Assembly (NCBI GenBank): GCA_035456405.1
Contig: DATIDG010000070.1
Span: forward strand, 1-64,000
Origin: JAGVSZ01 sp035456405
GTDB lineage: Bacteria; Pseudomonadota; Gammaproteobacteria; Burkholderiales; SG8-39
Direction of reading: 5' to 3'
DNA length: 64,000 nt
Part shown: positions 46,949-55,372 of the stretch, one piece after another
Layout of the letters: every line of letters starts with the position of its first letter
Position numbering within the stretch: the stretch's first letter is position 1
Program-made: the position numbers and the translations under genes
Notes under the pieces: model-generated
Seen by the model: only the letters and a program-made list of their open reading frames with translations
What the model was told of the DNA's origin: nothing
Database searches by the model: none

Positions 46949-47835
46949 TGCCGCACACCCTCCAGGCACACCCAGCCGTCGTCGGCAGCGAAGCGCGTCA
47001 TCTCGAACCACGGCGCGTAGGCTGCGGCGACCGCGTCGGCTTGCGGCGCCAGGATCCCCGCAAGCGCGACGCGCCCCCCCGACCGGCAGTGAGCCGCGAG
47101 CACCGGGGCAAGCACCTTCAGAGGATTGGCGAGAATGTTGGCCACGACCAGGTCCGCGGCGAGCGCGAGGGGCGCATCGGTGCCGACGAACCGTACGGCG
47201 ACGCCGTTGCGCGCGGCGTTCTCGCGGGCCGCGGCGACCGCGACCGGGTCCACGTCCACGCCGACCGCCGCGCGTGCGCCGAACTTCATCGCGGCGATGG
47301 CCAATATACCGGAACCGCAACCGTAGTCGAGCACGCTCGACGCCGGCCGCACGTGCCGTTCGAGCCATTGGAGGCAGAGCTGCGTGGTGGGATGGCTGCC
47401 GGTGCCGAAGGCGAGCCCCGGATCCAGATCGATGTTGATTGCGCGCGGGTCCGGTGCCGCACGCCACGACGGGACGATCCACATTCGCTCCGAGATCCGG
47501 ATCGGCTCGAACTGCGCCTGGCTCGCGCGTACCCAATCGGCGTCGTCGACCTCCTCCACCGCATAGCGCGGCGCCGCCTTCAGGCCGGCGTCCGCCGCGG
47601 CCGCGGCGAGCACCTCTCTGGCGTTGGCGTCAGCTGCGACGAGTGCGCGAATGCGCGCCCGCGCCCAGACGCCGGTCGCGCCCGCGTTCGGCTCGTCGAA
47701 GACGGGCCGCTCGTCGGGGGTGCCGGCGCGAGCGTCCTCGACAGTGGCCGACGCGGCGCCGTGCGCGAGCAGCGCGTCGCTCAGCGCGTCGGCCGCGGCC
47801 GCGTCGATCTCGACCACCAGCGTACGCCAACCCAT
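46945..47835 (-). CDS. prmA: Ribosomal protein L11 methyltransferase
   Basis: PrmA methylates several lysines and the N-terminus of ribosomal protein L11 using SAM. The 296-residue protein has an N-terminal substrate-recognition domain and a Rossmann domain with motif I LDYGCGSGILAIAAMKFGA, the preceding FGTGSHPTTQLCLQWLE segment diagnostic of PrmA, and ANILANPL. It is placed between accC and the DUF3426 gene as in many betaproteobacteria. The gap to accC is 13 bases. Confidence 0.95.
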   Translation of the reverse strand: MGWRTLVVEIDAAAADALSDALLAHGAASATVEDARAGTPDERPVFDEPNAGATGVWARARIRALVAADANAREVLAAAAADAGLKAAPRYAVEEVDDADWVRASQAQFEPIRISERMWIVPSWRAAPDPRAINIDLDPGLAFGTGSHPTTQLCLQWLERHVRPASSVLDYGCGSGILAIAAMKFGARAAVGVDVDPVAVAAARENAARNGVAVRFVGTDAPLALAADLVVANILANPLKVLAPVLAAHCRSGGRVALAGILAPQADAVAAAYAPWFEMTRFAADDGWVCLEGVRQ

Positions 47836-47848
47836 CGCCGCGCAGGCC

Positions 47849-49210
47849 CTATTTCGCGCCGCGCTTCGCGGCCTGCGCGAGCTTCTGCTCGAGGTAGTGG
47901 ATGCTCGTGCCGCCGCGCAGGAAGCGCGCGTCGGTGAGCAGCTCCTGGTGCAGCGGGATGTTGGTCTGGATGCCCTCCACCACCATCTCCGACAGCGCGA
48001 TCCGCATGCGGCGGATCGCCTGCTCGCGCGTCGCGCCGTACGCAATGACCTTGCCGACCATCGAGTCGTAGTGCGGCGGCACCATGTAGCCGTGGTAGAC
48101 GTGCGAGTCGACGCGGATGCCCGGGCCGCCCGGCGGGTGGTACGAGGTGATGCGCCCGGGCGAGGGCGTGAACTTGAACGGATCCTCGGCGTTGACCCGG
48201 CACTCGATGGCATGGCCGCGCAGGCTGACGTCGCGCTGGCGCACCGACAGCTTCTGTCCCGCCGCAATGCGGATCTGCTCCTGCACGATGTCGATCCCGG
48301 TGACCAGCTCGGTGACCGGGTGCTCGACCTGCACGCGGGTGTTCATCTCGATGAAGTAGAACTCGTCGTTCTCGTACAGGAACTCGAAAGTGCCGGCGCC
48401 GCGATAGCTGATCTTCTTGCACGCGTCCACGCAGCGCTCGCCGACGCGGGCGATCAGCCGCGGTGCGATGTCGACCGCAGGCGCCTCCTCGATGATCTTC
48501 TGGTGGCGGCGCTGCATCGAGCAGTCGCGCTCCCCGAGGTACACCGCATTCTTGTGCTCGTCGGCCAGCACCTGGATCTCGATGTGGCGCGGGTTCTCCA
48601 GGAACTTCTCCAGGTACACCATCGGGTTCCCGAATGCCGCCTGCGCCTCGGTGCGCGTCAGGCTGACCCCCGAGAGGAGCGCCGCCTCGGTGTGCACGAC
48701 GCGCATTCCGCGCCCGCCCCCGCCGCCGGCGGCCTTGATGATGACGGGATACCTGACGGCGCGCGCGACCTTGACGATCTCCGCCGGTTCCTCCGGCAGC
48801 GCTCCTTCGGACCCCGGAACGCAGGGGACGCCGGCCTTCTGCATCGCGGCCTTGGCGCTCACCTTGTCGCCCATCAGCCGGATGTTCTCGGGGCGCGGCC
48901 CGATGAACGTGAAGCCGCTGCGCTCGACCTTCTCGGCGAAGTCGGCGTTCTCCGAGAGGAAGCCGTAGCCCGGATGGATCGCCTCGGCGTCCGTGACCTC
49001 GGCGGCGCTGATGATGGCGGGGATGTTCAGATAGGACGCGGCCGAGGGCGGGGGCCCAATGCACACCGACTCGTCCGCGAGCTTCACGTACTTCGCCTCC
49101 CGGTCGGCCTCGGAGTGCACGACCACGGTCCGGATGCCCATCTCGCGGCAGGCGCGCTGGATGCGCAGCGCGATCTCGCCGCGATTGGCGATCAGGATCT
49201 TCTCAAACAT
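47849..49210 (-). CDS. accC: Acetyl-CoA carboxylase, biotin carboxylase subunit
   Basis: AccC carboxylates biotin on AccB with ATP and bicarbonate, the first step of fatty acid synthesis. The 453-residue protein starts MFEKILIANRGEIALRI and carries the ATP-grasp glycine-rich loop KAAGGGGGRGM, EKFLENPRHIEIQVLAD, FEFLYENDEFYFIEMNTRVQVEHPVTE (catalytic and metal residues) and a C-terminal domain. The ATG at 49210 is preferred over a TTG nine bases upstream. accB ends 18 bases before it. Confidence 0.97.
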   Translation of the reverse strand: MFEKILIANRGEIALRIQRACREMGIRTVVVHSEADREAKYVKLADESVCIGPPPSAASYLNIPAIISAAEVTDAEAIHPGYGFLSENADFAEKVERSGFTFIGPRPENIRLMGDKVSAKAAMQKAGVPCVPGSEGALPEEPAEIVKVARAVRYPVIIKAAGGGGGRGMRVVHTEAALLSGVSLTRTEAQAAFGNPMVYLEKFLENPRHIEIQVLADEHKNAVYLGERDCSMQRRHQKIIEEAPAVDIAPRLIARVGERCVDACKKISYRGAGTFEFLYENDEFYFIEMNTRVQVEHPVTELVTGIDIVQEQIRIAAGQKLSVRQRDVSLRGHAIECRVNAEDPFKFTPSPGRITSYHPPGGPGIRVDSHVYHGYMVPPHYDSMVGKVIAYGATREQAIRRMRIALSEMVVEGIQTNIPLHQELLTDARFLRGGTSIHYLEQKLAQAAKRGAK

Positions 49211-49228
49211 GCCGGGCAAGACGGCGCG

Positions 49229-49684
49229 TCACTCGATGGTGAGCAGCGGCTCGCCGTACTCGACCGGCTGCCCGTTCTCGACCATGATCGCCTTGACCAC
49301 GCCGTCCCGGTCGGCCTCGATCTCGTTGAGGAGCTTCATCGCCTCGATGATGCACACCGTCTGCCCGGTCTTCACGGTGTCGCCCACTTCCACGAACGGC
49401 TTGGCGCCCGGCGAGGGCGAGCGATAGAACGTCCCGACCATCGGTGACTTCAGCACATGGCCCTCGGGCTGCGGCACGGCTTCGCCGGCGGCGGGCGCGG
49501 GCGCCGCGCCGGCGGCGGGCGGTGCGAGCGGCGCGGCGGCGGCAGGGATCGTCGCGACGACCTCCGGGACTGCGCGACCGCCCTTGACGATCTTGACCTT
49601 TTCCTCCCCCTCGCTGATCTCGAGCTCGGCGATGCCCGATTCCTGGACGAGATCGATGAGTTTCTTCAGCTTGCGCAGATCCAT
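49229..49684 (-). CDS. accB: Acetyl-CoA carboxylase biotin carboxyl carrier protein
   Basis: AccB (BCCP) carries biotin between AccC and the carboxyltransferase. The 151-residue protein has an N-terminal helical AccC-binding segment (1-35), a Pro/Ala-rich linker (about 45-72) and a biotinyl domain with EAMKLLN at 114-120, making Lys117 the biotinylation site. It is cotranscribed with accC, keeping the two subunits in balance. The other carboxylase subunits (accA, accD) are not in this window. Confidence 0.97.
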   Translation of the reverse strand: MDLRKLKKLIDLVQESGIAELEISEGEEKVKIVKGGRAVPEVVATIPAAAAPLAPPAAGAAPAPAAGEAVPQPEGHVLKSPMVGTFYRSPSPGAKPFVEVGDTVKTGQTVCIIEAMKLLNEIEADRDGVVKAIMVENGQPVEYGEPLLTIE

Positions 49685-49729
49685 GTCGGATCCTCCCCCT
49701 TCGCCGGGCAGTGAGGCGCCCGGGGCGTG

Positions 49730-50206
49730 CTAACTCGCGAGCGCGTACTCGAGCGCCAAGTCGTAGCCTCGGCTGCCCAGCCCGCAGATCGTCCCGACCG
49801 CCAGATCGGAGAAGTAAGAACGGTGGCGGAAGGGCTCGCGCGCGTGGATGTTGGACAGATGCACTTCGATGAACGGAATGCCGACCGCTGCGAGCGCATC
49901 CCTGAGCGCTACGCTGCTGTGCGTGAAGCCGGCCGGATTGACGATGATGAACGCAATTTGCTGCTTTTTTGCCGCATGAACTCGCTCGATGAGGGCGCCC
50001 TCCTGGTTGCTCTGGAAGGCTTCGAGGCGCGCCCCCTTCCCCGCTGCGGCCTTGGAGAGGCGCTGGACGATATCCCGCAGCGTCTCGCGGCCGTAGATGT
50101 CCGGCTCCCGGCTCCCCAAAAGGTTGAGGTTCGGCCCGTTGAGAACGAGGATCTTCTTGCTGGCGGATCGCCGCCCGACGGGGGCGGTCTTGCCCGGTAT
50201 CGGCAT
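49730..50206 (-). CDS. aroQ: 3-dehydroquinate dehydratase, type II
   Basis: AroQ dehydrates 3-dehydroquinate in the shikimate pathway. The 158-residue protein carries LVLNGPNLNLLGSREPDIYG (active-site Tyr), FQSNQEGALIERVH, IIVNPAGFTHSSVALRDAL (catalytic His region) and EVHLSNIHAREPFRHRSYFS. A 16-residue N-terminal extension (MPIPGKTAPVGRRSAS) precedes the usual start, so a later start is possible but no other start codon fits. It lies 45 bases before accB, a common arrangement. Confidence 0.95.
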   Translation of the reverse strand: MPIPGKTAPVGRRSASKKILVLNGPNLNLLGSREPDIYGRETLRDIVQRLSKAAAGKGARLEAFQSNQEGALIERVHAAKKQQIAFIIVNPAGFTHSSVALRDALAAVGIPFIEVHLSNIHAREPFRHRSYFSDLAVGTICGLGSRGYDLALEYALAS

Positions 50207-50313
50207 CCTGCCAGTTTGCCGCAGATCCCCTCTGCTGTCTAACTAGTGGCTGCCCGTTCGCCGAAATTCGCCGCTTTGCAGTCGGTCGCCGGGATCATCG
50301 AACGGCGCCCGCT

Positions 50314-50844
50314 TTATCCCAGCAACGGGGCGACGATCCGCGTCAACTCCGCTACGGAAATGATGCCGAGATGCACGGCCACGAGTTTGCCGTTGCGATC
50401 GAGAATCAAGGTATAGGGCAGCGCCCCAGGACGATTCCCCAGCCGGCGCGTCAGGTCGATGATCTCGACCCCGGCGACGAAAACCGGATAGTCGACGCCG
50501 AGCTCAGCGGCAGATTCCCGCGCTTTGTCTGCGGAATCGACGGCGATGCCGACAACTTCGAGTCCCTTCGCAGCAAGTTGCTTGCGGATGGCAACCAATC
50601 CCGGAATCTCCTCGCGGCAGGGAGGGCACCAGCTGGCCCAGAAGTTCACCACTAGAACGCGGCCACGCCACTGCTCAAGCGACCCAACCTTTCCCGATAA
50701 ATCCTCGAATTGGGTCTGAGTGAGCGCTGACACCGCAGCGCTGTCGGGGAGACTCGAGCGGCTATCGAGGCGGAGATAGATTCCGACGCTAAGTGCAGCC
50801 GCGGCCACGGCCGCGATCAGCGCGGCCTGGACGGGCTTACGCAT
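50314..50844 (-). CDS. TlpA-family thiol:disulfide oxidoreductase
   Basis: This is a thioredoxin-fold protein of 176 residues anchored by one N-terminal membrane span (about 6-25), with the domain facing the periplasm. The active site is WCPPC in FWASWCPPCREEIPG, and the cis-Pro loop is GALPYTLI. Such ResA/TlpA proteins usually reduce apocytochrome c or copper-site cysteines. Its start overlaps the end of the upstream nucleotidyltransferase-like gene by eight bases. Confidence 0.9.
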   Translation of the reverse strand: MRKPVQAALIAAVAAAALSVGIYLRLDSRSSLPDSAAVSALTQTQFEDLSGKVGSLEQWRGRVLVVNFWASWCPPCREEIPGLVAIRKQLAAKGLEVVGIAVDSADKARESAAELGVDYPVFVAGVEIIDLTRRLGNRPGALPYTLILDRNGKLVAVHLGIISVAELTRIVAPLLG

Positions 50845-51448
50845 TCGTCTCGAGGAGCGCCGTGACGGCCGGGATCCCCGCCCGCTCCATCGGACGCCCC
50901 AAGGGCGTCGCCTTCAGCGCGGCACGCTCGTCCTTTGCGGCATAGATGGCGACGTTGACGGGCACGTCGTCCCATTCGACGCGCAGCACCGGCACGGCTC
51001 GGACGTCGTCGCCGCAGTAGTGGCGAAGCTCGGACACCTCGTAGGGCACGTTCCGGTTGAGGAGGAAAAGCTCGACCGCCTTGTGGTCGTCAGTGAAGAG
51101 CTGGAGATCGACGTCGGCGTAGCGCCCCGCCGTCCCCTTGAGCACGGGCCCCGAAAGGTAGGGCCGGAACGCCGCAAGCGAATGCATCGCCTCGAGCGCC
51201 ACCTCGCGCAGCGCGCGGACGCGGTCGCGCTGCTCGTCGCCCTGGTACAGCGACTGGTACGCGCGCAGCTCCGCCTCCACTTCCTCGTTGGCGGGAAGCG
51301 AGTGCGTGTCGGTGGCGCCGAGTTGCCGCGCGGCCTTGCGCTTGGCGAGCGCGAAGTCGTCGATGCCGTCCTCGGCCATCATGCGGGCAGCGGCGGCGGC
51401 GATCCGGGCGCGCATGTGCGACTGCTTGGTCCTGTTCTCTCGAGCCAT
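50837..51448 (-). CDS. Uncharacterised protein, possible nucleotidyltransferase fold
   Basis: This 203-residue cytoplasmic protein has an N-terminal basic helical segment (about 1-50, AAARMMAEDGIDDFALAKRKAARQLG). The C-terminal half contains LKGTAGRYADVDLQLFTDD, which resembles the G-S...DxD metal site of polymerase-beta-type nucleotidyltransferases, followed by VPVNVAIYAAKDE as a possible third acidic strand. I do not recognise a characterised family. It lies upstream of tlpA in the aroQ-acc operon and divergent from mpl (78-base gap). Homologues in this position are known from other betaproteobacteria as hypothetical proteins. Confidence 0.6.
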   Translation of the reverse strand: MARENRTKQSHMRARIAAAAARMMAEDGIDDFALAKRKAARQLGATDTHSLPANEEVEAELRAYQSLYQGDEQRDRVRALREVALEAMHSLAAFRPYLSGPVLKGTAGRYADVDLQLFTDDHKAVELFLLNRNVPYEVSELRHYCGDDVRAVPVLRVEWDDVPVNVAIYAAKDERAALKATPLGRPMERAGIPAVTALLETNA

Positions 51449-51526
51449 CGTGCCGCCGCCTGCGCAATCCGGCCGTCGATCATACCTCAGCGGATCCCGC
51501 GCAATCACCGCTTACAATTCGCGCCC

Positions 51527-52882
51527 ATGCACCTCCACATCCTCGGCATCTGCGGCACCTTCATGGGCGGCATCGCCGCGCTCGCTCGAGACGCCGGTCA
51601 CCGCGTGACCGGCTGCGACGCGAACGTGTATCCGCCGATGAGCACGCAGCTCGCCGCGCAGGGCATCGAGATCGTGGAAGGCTTCGGCGCCGATCAGCTT
51701 GCGCTTGCGCCCGATCTGTGGGTCGTCGGCAACGTGGTGACGCGCGGCAACCCGCTCATGGAGGCGATTCTCGACAGCGGCGACCGGTACGTGTCGGGCC
51801 CGCAATGGCTCGCCGAGAACGTGCTGTCGGGGAAGCACGTCATCGCGGTGGCGGGCACGCACGGCAAGACGACGACGACGGCGATGCTCGTGTGGATCCT
51901 CGAGCGTGCCGGCAGGCATCCCGGCTTCCTGATCGGAGGGGTTCCGAACGACTTCGGCGTTTCCGCGCGGCCGTCCGCGTCAGAACTCTTCGCGATCGAG
52001 GCCGACGAGTACGACACCGCGTTCTTCGACAAGCGCTCGAAATTCGTGCACTACCGCGCCCGGACCGCGATCCTCAACAACCTGGAGTTCGACCACGCCG
52101 ACATCTTTCCCGACTTGGCGGCGATCGAGACGCAGCTCCACCATTTCGTGCGCATGCTGCCGGCGTCCGCGCGCATCATCGCTAACGGGACGGATGGGGC
52201 ACTCGAGCGCGTGCTAGCACGCGGGTGCTGGTCGGAGCTCGAATGGTTCGACGCCGCGGACGGCTGGTCGAGCCGGCGAGCCGACGGCGAGTCGTTCGAC
52301 GTGCTCTGGCGGGGCGAGACCGCGGGGCGCGTCGGTTGGACGCTCAACGGCGACCACAATCGCGCCAACGCGCTCGCGGCCATCGCCGCAGCGCGGCACG
52401 TCGGCGTCGACCCGCGCGTCGCGACCGATGCGCTCAGCTGGTTCGGGGGCGTCAAGAGGCGCATGGAGCTGCGCGGGATCGTGCACGGCGTGACGCTGTA
52501 CGACGACTTCGCGCATCACCCGACGGCGATCCGCACGACCATCGCGGGCCTGCGCCGCGGCGTCGGCGGCGCCCGGATCCTGGCGGTCCTCGAGCCGCGC
52601 TCCAACACCATGAAGCTCGGTGTGATGAAGGACGCGCTTGCGGACAGTCTCGCCGGCGCGGAACGGGTCTTCTGCTTCACCGCGGACCTTGGCTGGGACG
52701 CAGCCGCCGCGCTCGCACCGCTCGGCAATCGGGTGGTGTGCCAGGCCGAGCTCGGCGCCCTCGTCGACGCGATCGCGCGCGAGGCGCGGCCGGGCGATCA
52801 TGTGCTGGTCATGTCGAACGGCGGTTTCGGCGGGATTCATCAACAGCTGCTCGACCGGCTCGCGCAGGCGCCGGCGCGATGA
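51527..52882 (+). CDS. mpl: UDP-N-acetylmuramate:L-alanyl-gamma-D-glutamyl-meso-diaminopimelate ligase
   Basis: Mpl reattaches recycled murein tripeptide to UDP-MurNAc. The 451-residue Mur ligase begins MHLHILGICGTFMGGIAALARDAGH (UDP-binding Rossmann), has the ATP loop VAGTHGKTTTTAML, the central FAIEADEYDTAFFDKRSKFVHYRARTAILNNLEFDHADIF typical of Mpl, GWTLNGDHNRANALAAIAAA, and the C-terminal DDFAHHPTAIRTT. Full length. Its stop overlaps the next ATG by four bases. Confidence 0.96.
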   Translation: MHLHILGICGTFMGGIAALARDAGHRVTGCDANVYPPMSTQLAAQGIEIVEGFGADQLALAPDLWVVGNVVTRGNPLMEAILDSGDRYVSGPQWLAENVLSGKHVIAVAGTHGKTTTTAMLVWILERAGRHPGFLIGGVPNDFGVSARPSASELFAIEADEYDTAFFDKRSKFVHYRARTAILNNLEFDHADIFPDLAAIETQLHHFVRMLPASARIIANGTDGALERVLARGCWSELEWFDAADGWSSRRADGESFDVLWRGETAGRVGWTLNGDHNRANALAAIAAARHVGVDPRVATDALSWFGGVKRRMELRGIVHGVTLYDDFAHHPTAIRTTIAGLRRGVGGARILAVLEPRSNTMKLGVMKDALADSLAGAERVFCFTADLGWDAAAALAPLGNRVVCQAELGALVDAIAREARPGDHVLVMSNGGFGGIHQQLLDRLAQAPAR

Positions 52883-53451
52883 CCATCGTCTATCTGCACG
52901 GGTTCAACAGCGCGCCACAGTCGCACAAGGCTCAGTCCATGCAGCGCTACATGGCGGCGCGCGGCCTCGGCGAGCGGTTTGTTTGCCCCAGGCTACCGCA
53001 CTGCCCCGATGAGGCGATCGCTTTGGTCGAGAGCGAGATCGCGCGCCATCCGCCGGGAAGCGTGACGCTGGTCGGCAGCTCCCTCGGCGGTTTCTACGCG
53101 ACCCACCTCGCCGAGAAGCACGGCGTGCGCGCGGTGCTGCTCAATCCCGCTGTCCGGCCGGGCCGGGATCTCGAGAGCTACCTCGGCATCCAGCGCAACC
53201 TCTACAGCGGCGAGGAGTACGAGCTTACGCACGCGCACGTCGAAGCCTGGCGTCGTCTCGACGTCGCTGCAGTCCATCCCGAGCGCTATCTGCTCATCGT
53301 CGAGACCGGCGACGAGGTGCTCGACTACCGCGAAGCGGTCGCGAAGTACGCCGGCGCGCGGCAGGTGATCGTGGAGGGCGGCGACCACACCCTGAAGAGC
53401 TTTCCCGAGCATCTTCCTCTGATCCTCGAGTTCGCCGGCCTGGAAGCGTGA
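52879..53451 (+). CDS. YqiA/YcfP family alpha/beta-hydrolase (esterase-like)
   Basis: This is a 190-residue small alpha/beta-hydrolase: MTIVYLHGFNSAPQSHKAQ at the N-terminus, nucleophile elbow GSSLGGFYA (Ser near 69), Asp in ETGDEVLDY and His in EGGDHTLKSF complete the triad. E. coli YqiA is a broad esterase with palmitoyl-CoA preference in vitro; the natural substrate is unknown. Start and stop overlap mpl and the RNase II-like gene (ATGA and GTGA). Confidence 0.9.
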   Translation: MTIVYLHGFNSAPQSHKAQSMQRYMAARGLGERFVCPRLPHCPDEAIALVESEIARHPPGSVTLVGSSLGGFYATHLAEKHGVRAVLLNPAVRPGRDLESYLGIQRNLYSGEEYELTHAHVEAWRRLDVAAVHPERYLLIVETGDEVLDYREAVAKYAGARQVIVEGGDHTLKSFPEHLPLILEFAGLEA

Positions 53452-55334
53452 CCCGGGAGGCCGTCACGGCGAACTCTATGAACGTCCTGTACGAAGAGAC
53501 CGGTGCCTTCAAGGTCGGCACCGTGCTCACCGAGCACGACGCGTCGCTGCACATCGAGGCGCCGCATGGCAAGCGGGCCAAGATCAAGTCTGCGAACGTG
53601 CTGCTGCGCTTCGACGATTCCCGCATCGATACGTTTCTCGATCGGGCGGGTGCGCTGGCGCAGGAGATCGACACCGGCTTTCTCTGGGAGGTCTGCGGCG
53701 AGCCCGAGTTCGGGTTCCTCGACCTCGCCAGGGAGTACTGCGGGCGCGCGCCGACGCCGCTCGAGGCGGCCGGGATCCTGCTCAAGCTGCACGCGGCGCC
53801 GATGTATTTCCACCGGAAGGGCAGGGGCCGCTTCAAGGCCGCGCCGGCCGAGACGCTTAAGGCCGCGCTGGCGGGCGTGGAGCGCAAGCGCCAGCAGCAG
53901 GAGAGAATCGAGGCGTGGGTCGAGGCGCTGAAGCGCTTCGAGCTCCCCGACGAGTTGCGGGCGTTGCTGCCGCAGCTCCTCTACCGACCCGATCGCAACC
54001 GGGTCGAGACCAAGGCGTTCGAGCAGGCTTGCGAGGAGATCGGCCTTTCCCCCGCGAAGCTGATCGAGCGTTGCGGCGCGCTGCCCTCGACGCACGACTA
54101 CCACCTCGGCCGGTTCCTGTTCGAGCATTACCCCAGGGGAGCCGGATTTCCGGAGGTCACGCCGCCCGATATGCCGGGCGACCTGCCGGTCGCGCCGGTG
54201 GCGGCTTTCAGCCTTGACGATGCGGCGACGACCGAGATTGACGACGCGCTCTCGGTGACGCGACGCGACGACGGCCTCGTGCGGGTGGGCGTGCATATTG
54301 CGGCGCCGGGCCTGGGATTCGCGCCCGGCAGCGACATCGACCTCATCGCCCGCGAGCGGATCTCGACTGCGTACATGCCCGGCGCGAAGATCACGATGCT
54401 GCCGCCGGCGGTGGTCGACCGGTTCTCGCTGACCAAGGACGGCCCCCGCGCGGCGGTGTCGCTCTATCTCGACGTCGATCCTTCGTCGCTCGTGGTGCGT
54501 AGCGAGGAAACGCGCATCGACCGGGTCCCGATCGCCAGGAACCTGCGCCACCACGAGGTGGACCTGCTGAACGGTGCGCTCGCCGAAGGCCATCCCGCGG
54601 CCGGCGTGCCGTTCGCCGCAGAGCTCGAGTTCCTCCACCGCTTCGCCGTCGTGCTGCAGGCCGGGCGCGGGAAGACGGGCAACCAGGTCGAGCGCACCGA
54701 TTACAGCTTCTATGTCGAGAACGACCGCGTCACCATCACCGAGCGCAAGCGCGGCTCGCCGCTCGACACGCTAGTCGCCGAGCTGATGATCCTGGTCAAC
54801 CGGTCCTGGGGAAAAGTGCTCGATGATCGCGGCGTCGCGGCGATCTACCGTGCGCAAGGCGACGGCAAGGTGCGCATGACCACCGTCGCGGCCGAGCATC
54901 AGGGGCTCGGCGTGTCGCACTATGCCTGGTCGAGCTCGCCGCTGCGGCGGTACGCGGACTTGGTGAACCAGTGGCAGCTGCTCGCGTGCCTGCGCGGGGA
55001 GCCGCCGCCGTTCGGGCGCAAATCGGCGGAGCTGCTCGCAGTCGTGCGCGATTTCGAGGTGACCTACGCGGCCCTGGACGATTTCCAGCGCCAGATGGAG
55101 CACTATTGGTGCCTCCGCTGGCTCGTCCAGGAAGGCGTCACGGTGTCCGCGGCGGAGGTCGTACGCGAGAACGTGGTGAAGCTTGCGCGCATTCCGCTGT
55201 ATGTCCGGGTGCCGTCGCTTCCGGATCTTCCACCGGGTGCGCTGGTCGAAGTCGAGGTCGCGGAGGTGGATCTCATTGACATGCATGTACGCTGCGTCTA
55301 TAAGAAGCCTCAAGAAAAACGAGAAGTCGCGTGA
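53448..55334 (+). CDS. RNase II family (RNB domain) 3'-5' exoribonuclease
   Basis: This 628-residue RNB-domain enzyme is expected to degrade RNA from the 3' end. The catalytic segment reads DDAATTEIDDALSV, so one of the metal-binding aspartates of E. coli RNase II is a Glu here while the others are kept; GQGLGVSHYAWSSSPLRRYADL-type sequence contains the Arg/Tyr of the exit site. It is a divergent subfamily common in betaproteobacteria beside tonB and mtgA. The start is GTG at 53448 by overlap with the upstream stop; ATG at 53478 (MNVLYEETGAF) is an equally plausible start. Confidence 0.88.
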   Translation: MTREAVTANSMNVLYEETGAFKVGTVLTEHDASLHIEAPHGKRAKIKSANVLLRFDDSRIDTFLDRAGALAQEIDTGFLWEVCGEPEFGFLDLAREYCGRAPTPLEAAGILLKLHAAPMYFHRKGRGRFKAAPAETLKAALAGVERKRQQQERIEAWVEALKRFELPDELRALLPQLLYRPDRNRVETKAFEQACEEIGLSPAKLIERCGALPSTHDYHLGRFLFEHYPRGAGFPEVTPPDMPGDLPVAPVAAFSLDDAATTEIDDALSVTRRDDGLVRVGVHIAAPGLGFAPGSDIDLIARERISTAYMPGAKITMLPPAVVDRFSLTKDGPRAAVSLYLDVDPSSLVVRSEETRIDRVPIARNLRHHEVDLLNGALAEGHPAAGVPFAAELEFLHRFAVVLQAGRGKTGNQVERTDYSFYVENDRVTITERKRGSPLDTLVAELMILVNRSWGKVLDDRGVAAIYRAQGDGKVRMTTVAAEHQGLGVSHYAWSSSPLRRYADLVNQWQLLACLRGEPPPFGRKSAELLAVVRDFEVTYAALDDFQRQMEHYWCLRWLVQEGVTVSAAEVVRENVVKLARIPLYVRVPSLPDLPPGALVEVEVAEVDLIDMHVRCVYKKPQEKREVA

Positions 55335-55372
55335 GAAAAGCAAGATAATCTTTTGATTCTAAACGTATAGAA

